Source: Nocardioides panzhihuensis
Lineage (GTDB): Bacteria > Actinomycetota > Actinomycetes > Propionibacteriales > Nocardioidaceae
Reading direction: 5' to 3'
Assembly: GCF_013408335.1 (NCBI RefSeq)
Contig: NZ_JACBZR010000001.1
Coordinates: 3,318,501-3,382,500 of the forward strand
Length of the DNA stretch: 64,000 bases
A program made the position numbers and the translations under genes. Shown here piece by piece: positions 59,005 through 64,000 of this stretch (the first letter of the stretch is position 1; each line of letters opens with the position of its first letter). Below the pieces are notes generated by a model. That model made no database searches. It saw only the letters and a list, made by a program, of their open reading frames with translations, and had not been told where the DNA came from.

Positions 59005-60474
59005 ATGACCATCACCACCTCCGCGCCTGCGCCCGCGAAAAAGCAGAAGCTTCCGCGTGACCAGGACCCGCGCAACCCGGTGACCCGCCTCGAGGCGCTC
59101 TTCGACGAGGGCACCCTCGAGCTCATCTCCCCCGACGACGACCCTTCGACAAGCTCAGGACAGCGCTCCGGCATGCTGGCTGCCGTCGGCGAGGTGGACG
59201 GCACCCGGGCAGTCGCCTTCTGCTCGGACGCCACCGTCATGGGCGGCGCGATGGGCGACCTCGGCTGCCGTGTGGTCGTCGACGCCTATCACCGCGCGAT
59301 CACCGACGGCGTGCCGATCATCGGACTGTGGCACTCCGGCGGCGCCCGGCTCGCCGAGGGCGTACTGTCTCTGCACGCGGTCGGCCGCATCTTCCATGTG
59401 ATGACCCAGGCCAGCGGCAAGATCCCACAGATCTCGGTCGTCCTCGGCCCGGCTGCCGGCGGTGCTGCCTACGGGCCCGCCCTCACCGACGTGGTCATCC
59501 TCGGCCCCGAGGGCCGCATCTTCGTGACCGGTCCCGACGTCGTACGCTCAGTCACCGGCGAGGACGTCGACATGCTGCGCCTCGGTGGCCCTGAGCCCCA
59601 CGGCCGGCGCTCCGGCGTCGTGCACATCCTCACCGAGTCCGAGCGCGAGGCCCTCGACAAGGCCCGCACGGTCGCCTCCCTCCTCGGCTCTCAGGGTGGC
59701 CTCGACGTCGGCGCCGTAGAGGACAAGGACCTCGCCGAGCAGCTGCCCGAGTCGAAGAAGCGCGCCTACGACGTGCACCCGCTGGTGGAGAACATCCTCG
59801 ACGAGGGCACCGCCCAGGAGCTGCACGCACGCTGGGCGCCCAACATCGTCACCACCCTGGGCCGCTTCGGTGGCCGCACCGTCGGCGTCGTGGCCAACAA
59901 CCCGCTGCGGCTCGGCGGATGTCTCGACTCCCTCTCCGCGGAGAAGGCCTCGAGGTTCGTACGCCTCTGCGACGCTCTCGGCGTCCCGCTGATCGTCCTC
60001 GTCGACGTCCCCGGATACCTGCCGGGCGTGGGCCAGGAGTGGGACGGGGTCGTCCGCCGCGGCGCCAAGCTTCTGCACGCCTTCGGCGAGTGCGTGGTCC
60101 CCCGGGTCACCCTGGTGACCCGCAAGACCTACGGCGGCGCCTACATCGCCATGAACGCGCGCTCCCTCGGCGCGACCAAGGTCTTCGCCTGGCCGGGCGC
60201 TGAGGTCGCGGTCATGGGCCCTGTCGCCGCGATCCGCATCCTGCACCGCCGCAAGCTCGCCGAGGTCGCGCCCGACCTCCGTCCTCAGGTCGAGGCGGAG
60301 CTCGCCGCCGAGCACGAGCGTCTCGCCGGCGGCGTCGACAAGGCGGTCGAGATCGGTGTCGTGGACGAGGTCATCGAGCCTGCGGCGACTCGCAGCGCGA
60401 TCGCCGCCGCCTTCGAAGAGGCCATCCAGACCGACGGCGTACGCCGCGGCGCCCACGGCAACATCCCGCTCTGA
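59005..60474 (+). CDS. accD: Acyl-CoA carboxylase carboxyltransferase (beta) subunit
   Basis: A 489-residue biotin-dependent carboxyltransferase that makes malonyl-CoA (or methylmalonyl-CoA) for the neighbouring fab genes. Two crotonase-like halves are visible: GLWHSGGARLAEGV and GPAAGGAAYGPALTD in the first, and VPGYLPGVGQEWDGVVRRGAKLL, TRKTYGGAYIAMNARSLGA and AWPGAEVAVMGPVAA in the second. Position matches accD6 of Mycobacterium. Residues 46-54 (DPSTSSGQR) are a small insert encoded by a dispersed palindromic repeat. The ATG follows the structured element by two bases without a clear ribosome site. Confidence 0.95.
   Translation: MTITTSAPAPAKKQKLPRDQDPRNPVTRLEALFDEGTLELISPDDDPSTSSGQRSGMLAAVGEVDGTRAVAFCSDATVMGGAMGDLGCRVVVDAYHRAITDGVPIIGLWHSGGARLAEGVLSLHAVGRIFHVMTQASGKIPQISVVLGPAAGGAAYGPALTDVVILGPEGRIFVTGPDVVRSVTGEDVDMLRLGGPEPHGRRSGVVHILTESEREALDKARTVASLLGSQGGLDVGAVEDKDLAEQLPESKKRAYDVHPLVENILDEGTAQELHARWAPNIVTTLGRFGGRTVGVVANNPLRLGGCLDSLSAEKASRFVRLCDALGVPLIVLVDVPGYLPGVGQEWDGVVRRGAKLLHAFGECVVPRVTLVTRKTYGGAYIAMNARSLGATKVFAWPGAEVAVMGPVAAIRILHRRKLAEVAPDLRPQVEAELAAEHERLAGGVDKAVEIGVVDEVIEPAATRSAIAAAFEEAIQTDGVRRGAHGNIPL
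59142..59164. repeat. Dispersed palindromic repeat (TTCGACAAGCTCAGGA type) inside accD
   Basis: CCCTTCGACAAGCTCAGGAC, recognisable from many unrelated bacterial genomes as a short mobile-like repeat that encodes Ser-Thr-Ser-Ser-Gly-Gln or, on the other strand, Pro-Glu-Leu-Val-Glu-Gly. Here it adds about seven residues to AccD near its N terminus without breaking the frame. Confidence 0.75.
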
Positions 60475-60482
60475 TCCAAATC

Positions 60483-60520
60483 ACGCCGAGTCGGCGCGTC
60501 ATGACGCGCCGACTCGGCGT
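60483..60520. terminator. Perfect 38-bp palindrome after accD
   Basis: Two 19-base arms with no spacer, eight bases after the accD stop and 35 bases before the convergent DUF3145 stop. It contains the same CGCCGAGTCGGCG 13-mer in each arm as the hairpin after aceE. Likely a bidirectional terminator for the two converging genes. Confidence 0.8.
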
Positions 60521-60554
60521 TGTGGTCGACCGTGCTCTGCGGCCGACGAGTCAC

Positions 60555-61085
60555 TCAGACGACTTGGTGCAGCCAGCGTACGGGCGCGCCCTCCCCGGCG
60601 TGACGAAACGTCTCCAGCTCGTCGTCCCACGGCTTGCCGAGGAGCTTGTCCACCTCGAGCTCGAGCGTGGTGTCACCTAGCGAGGCCTTCACGACCGCAG
60701 CCTTGAGCCGGTCCTCCGGGATCATGATGTCGCCGTGCATCCCGGTCGTGGCGTGGAAGACGCCCAGATCGGGGGTGAAGGAGTAGCGGGCGCCCTCAGA
60801 GGTCGACGTGCCGTCCTCGGTGACTTCGAAGCGCAGGTGCGTCCAGCCCTTCAGCGCCGAGGCGATGGCCGCTGCGGAACCGACCGCACCGGACCAGAAC
60901 AGCTCGGCTCGGTAGGTGCCTGCCTGGGCCGGCTGCGGCGTCCAGTCAAAGGTCACCGGCACGCCAAGAACCCCCGCGACGGCCCATTCGATATGGGGGC
61001 AGAGCGCGGAGGGAGCCGAATGCACGAACACAACGCCTCGGGCGGTACCACGCGAGGCGTTCGGGTCCTTGATCTGAGTGGTCAC
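60555..61085 (-). CDS. DUF3145 family protein
   Basis: A 176-residue actinobacterial protein of unknown function. GVVFVHSAPSALCPHIEWAVAGVLG, then the YRAELFWSGAVGSAAAIASALKGW segment and the closing PWDDELETFRHAGEGAPVRWLHQVV-type end define it. It is regularly found beside the fab-accD genes of actinobacteria, so a link to lipid metabolism is often supposed but unproven. GAAGGAGA precedes the ATG. It converges on accD. Confidence 0.9.
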   Translation of the reverse strand: MTTQIKDPNASRGTARGVVFVHSAPSALCPHIEWAVAGVLGVPVTFDWTPQPAQAGTYRAELFWSGAVGSAAAIASALKGWTHLRFEVTEDGTSTSEGARYSFTPDLGVFHATTGMHGDIMIPEDRLKAAVVKASLGDTTLELEVDKLLGKPWDDELETFRHAGEGAPVRWLHQVV

Positions 61086-61250
61086 CGAATATCTCCTTCG
61101 TTGCGGCGCGAGCTACGCCTTCCCCAGCGGGCTCGATCATGCGTGAAGGAAAATGCTTCGGTGGTTCACACGGATGTAGTTGGCTATGTAGTTGTAGTAG
61201 GACCCATTCTTACCTACGCGGCCAAGGATCTCCAGTACCGAAGCAAAACC

Positions 61251-61288
61251 GTCAGTGGCGGTCGGCACAGGTGCCGACCGCCACTGAC
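61251..61288 (-). terminator. Strong hairpin after the TPR-like gene
   Basis: Perfect 18-bp arms (61251-61268, 61271-61288) around two bases, 20 bases after the stop of the minus-strand gene at 61308. Followed leftwards by TTTTGCTTCGG, a short T run, as expected for a factor-independent terminator. Confidence 0.85.
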
Positions 61289-61307
61289 TGCATGCTCTGA
61301 AGGGTTC

Positions 61308-62414
61308 TCAGTCCCGCTGGACCGTCTTCTCGAGCGCCTCGGCCCGTACCGCGGCGTCGGTGATCTCGTCGGAGTCGATCGCGTAGGTGCGGTGGAACCA
61401 GGTCAGCGCGTCCTTGTCGCGGCCGGCCTCCTGGAGCGTGTCGGCGTACGCGTAGCGCAGTCGCACCACCCAGGACTCGCGGCTCTTGTTGTTCAGCGGC
61501 GCCTGCTCGAGGATCCGCAGAGCCGCGTCGTGCTGGCCCATGTCGCGACGAGCACCGGCCTCGACGATCGTCATCTCGGCCTTGGCCGGCGCCTCGAAGT
61601 TTGCAACAGACGGGCTGTGAGCGAGCTTGATCGCCTGCTCGGGCTGACCGAGAGCGCGGTGGCAGTCCGCCATGATCGGCAGGTAGGCCCCCGCGCCGTT
61701 CATCCGCTTCGCTGCACGCAGCTCCGCGAGCGCCTCGGAGTAGTGGCCCGCTGCGTACGCAGCCTCGCCGAGCGCCTCGCGGATCACGGCGATCCGCTGT
61801 GTGCGCGACTTGGCGGCCTTCGCGTGCTGGTAGGCCAGCTCCGGGTCAGAGTCGATGAACATGTCGGCTGCGACCAGGTGACGGGCGATACGCGCCGCCA
61901 GCTTCTCCGGCAAGCCACGCAGCTGAGCCGAGATCGCTCGGTCCAGCTCCTTGCCGCTCACCTCTTCCGGCAGCTCCGGGCCGTCGTAGACCCGCTGATC
62001 GTCCGTACGCTCCTCGCGCGGCTCGTCGAAACGACGCCGCGCGCCAGCAGGGGGCTTACCGCCCGGCTTGCCGCCGCGGTCCTTGGAGTAGCCACCCTTG
62101 CGGTCGCTGCTGGCACCGCCGCGCTTCGGACCGTCCGAACGGCCTCCTGCGCGCGGGGCGCCGCTGCGGCCGCCCGTCGGCTTGCCGTCGCGACGCTCGT
62201 CGCCTCCACGGCCACCGTCCCGGCGCTGCTCGCCTCCGCGGCCAGCGCCTCCGGCGCCACCAGTGCCGCCATCGCGGCGATCGCTGCTACGTCCGGCTCC
62301 GGGCCGGCCGCCACCTGCTCGGCCGCCACGGCCGTTCGATGAACCTGAGCTCTTCGGACCCCCCGGGCGTCCGGCGGGCTTTCCGCCTCTGTTGCTACGG
62401 CGCTCTTCAGCCAT
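61308..62414 (-). CDS. Disordered RGG-rich protein with TPR-like helical domain
   Basis: A 368-residue protein in two parts. Residues 1 to about 135 are almost only Gly, Arg, Ser, Lys, Asp and Pro (for example GGRAGGGRPGAGRSSDRR), a disordered RGG-like tail suited to binding RNA. Residues about 150-360 are helical tetratricopeptide-like repeats (SDPELAYQHAKAAKSRTQRI, LGEAAYAAGHYSEALAELRA, GQHDAALRILEQAP, DKDALTWFHRTYAID). The ATG at 62414 has GAGGA eight bases upstream. It is the first gene after the rRNA operon, so a role with ribosomes or RNA is tempting but unproven. Confidence 0.83.
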   Translation of the reverse strand: MAEERRSNRGGKPAGRPGGPKSSGSSNGRGGRAGGGRPGAGRSSDRRDGGTGGAGGAGRGGEQRRDGGRGGDERRDGKPTGGRSGAPRAGGRSDGPKRGGASSDRKGGYSKDRGGKPGGKPPAGARRRFDEPREERTDDQRVYDGPELPEEVSGKELDRAISAQLRGLPEKLAARIARHLVAADMFIDSDPELAYQHAKAAKSRTQRIAVIREALGEAAYAAGHYSEALAELRAAKRMNGAGAYLPIMADCHRALGQPEQAIKLAHSPSVANFEAPAKAEMTIVEAGARRDMGQHDAALRILEQAPLNNKSRESWVVRLRYAYADTLQEAGRDKDALTWFHRTYAIDSDEITDAAVRAEALEKTVQRD

Positions 62415-62503
62415 AGCCGCCATCCTCACTGCCGCGTCACCGCGGCCGACTTCGAACGATCATCGCGATCGCTCTGTTGACATACTAAGTGCCAGTAAAT
62501 GCA

Positions 62504-62533
62504 GTAGAGGCCGCCCAAAAGGGCGGCCTCTAC
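62504..62533 (-). terminator. rRNA operon terminator
   Basis: Perfect 13-bp arms (GTAGAGGCCGCCC and its complement) with an AAAA/TTTT loop, directly after the 5S gene on the minus strand. On the plus strand it is followed by AAATTTT, so it may work both ways. Confidence 0.85.
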
Positions 62534-62543
62534 CTGAAATTTT

Positions 62544-62662
62544 GTCCGGCGGCGTCCTACTCTCCCACAGCCTCTCGGTTGCAGTACCATCGGCGCTGAA
62601 GGGCTTGACTTCCGGGTTCGGGATGGGACCGGGTATTTCCCCTTCGCTATGGCCGCCGTAAC
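62544..62662 (-). rRNA. rrf: 5S ribosomal RNA
   Basis: Minus strand, about 119 bases, beginning GTTACGGCGGCCATAGCG and ending GAGTAGGACGCCGCCGGAC. The internal CCCGAACCCGGAAGTCAAG block and the loop regions are typical of actinobacterial 5S. Ends are accurate to a few bases. Confidence 0.95.
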
Positions 62663-62835
62663 TCTATCGACTCACCCCTGCGTTGATCTGTCGGCGCTTT
62701 CGCTGCCAGGCAGAGATGCTTGGGGTGGCCAAGCCATTGTTTAGTTCTAGCTTGTTGCTAGTTGGTTCGTGGACGCGAACAGTCTCATCAAAGAAGTTGT
62801 CTTCGATGGTTGTTGTTTTTGTTGAGGGTTTATGA

Positions 62836-64000
<1,165 letters not shown>

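Overview
The window is chromosomal DNA of a high-GC Gram-positive actinobacterium. Nocardioides or a close relative in the Nocardioidaceae is the best guess, though I cannot prove it. The evidence is the very high GC, frequent GTG/TTG starts, ATGA/GTGA-coupled operons, DtxR/IdeR-type iron boxes, LuxR/NarL two-component systems, and an ahpE / DUF3052 / aceE / fasR / fabD / acpP / fabF / accD neighbourhood that follows the order known from Mycobacterium and Streptomyces.

Layout. 1-3.8 kb: an iron-boxed desferrioxamine-type siderophore locus (desB cut by the window edge, desA, and a divergent MFS exporter). 3.8-12.9 kb: envelope and regulation genes, namely a lipoprotein, a CPBP protease, a NarL-type kinase/regulator pair, a coupled MMPL exporter-kinase-regulator operon, a secreted EEP-fold enzyme and a small anchored protein. 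13-15.2 kb: an MFS-SRPBCC-ArsR operon behind two matching palindromic operators. 15.3-18.2 kb: a secreted carboxylesterase and an MFS pump with an in-frame 15-bp tandem repeat.

18.2-41.9 kb may be a genomic island. A degenerate copy of the 3' end of tRNA-Val lies at 18.2 kb, the intact tRNA-Val lies at 41.9 kb, and a decayed tyrosine recombinase interrupted by an IS481-family element sits next to the tRNA. Inside are a LysR/MFS pair, an isochorismatase-fold hydrolase with a GlxA-type regulator, two secreted alpha-L-rhamnosidase-type enzymes (one broken by a single-base frameshift), and a likely amine-degradation regulon. The regulon comprises an NCS1 permease with a 53-residue partner, a flavin amine oxidase, an aldehyde dehydrogenase, an NDP-forming acyl-CoA synthetase, an acyl-CoA dehydrogenase, a nitronate-monooxygenase-like protein and a TetR regulator. 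Two similar operators tie its two promoters together.

42-64 kb is core genome: ahpE, an acyl-CoA ligase, DUF3052, a metallophosphoesterase, a siderophore-interacting reductase facing an uncharacterised GCS2-like ligase plus FAD oxidoreductase pair, a PfkB kinase, then aceE-fasR-fabD-fabH-acpP-fabF-accD for pyruvate oxidation and type II fatty acid synthesis. DUF3145, a disordered TPR-like protein and the 3' end of an rRNA operon (5S and partial 23S, minus strand) follow. FabD carries an unusual C-terminal biotinyl/lipoyl-like domain that lacks the modifiable lysine.
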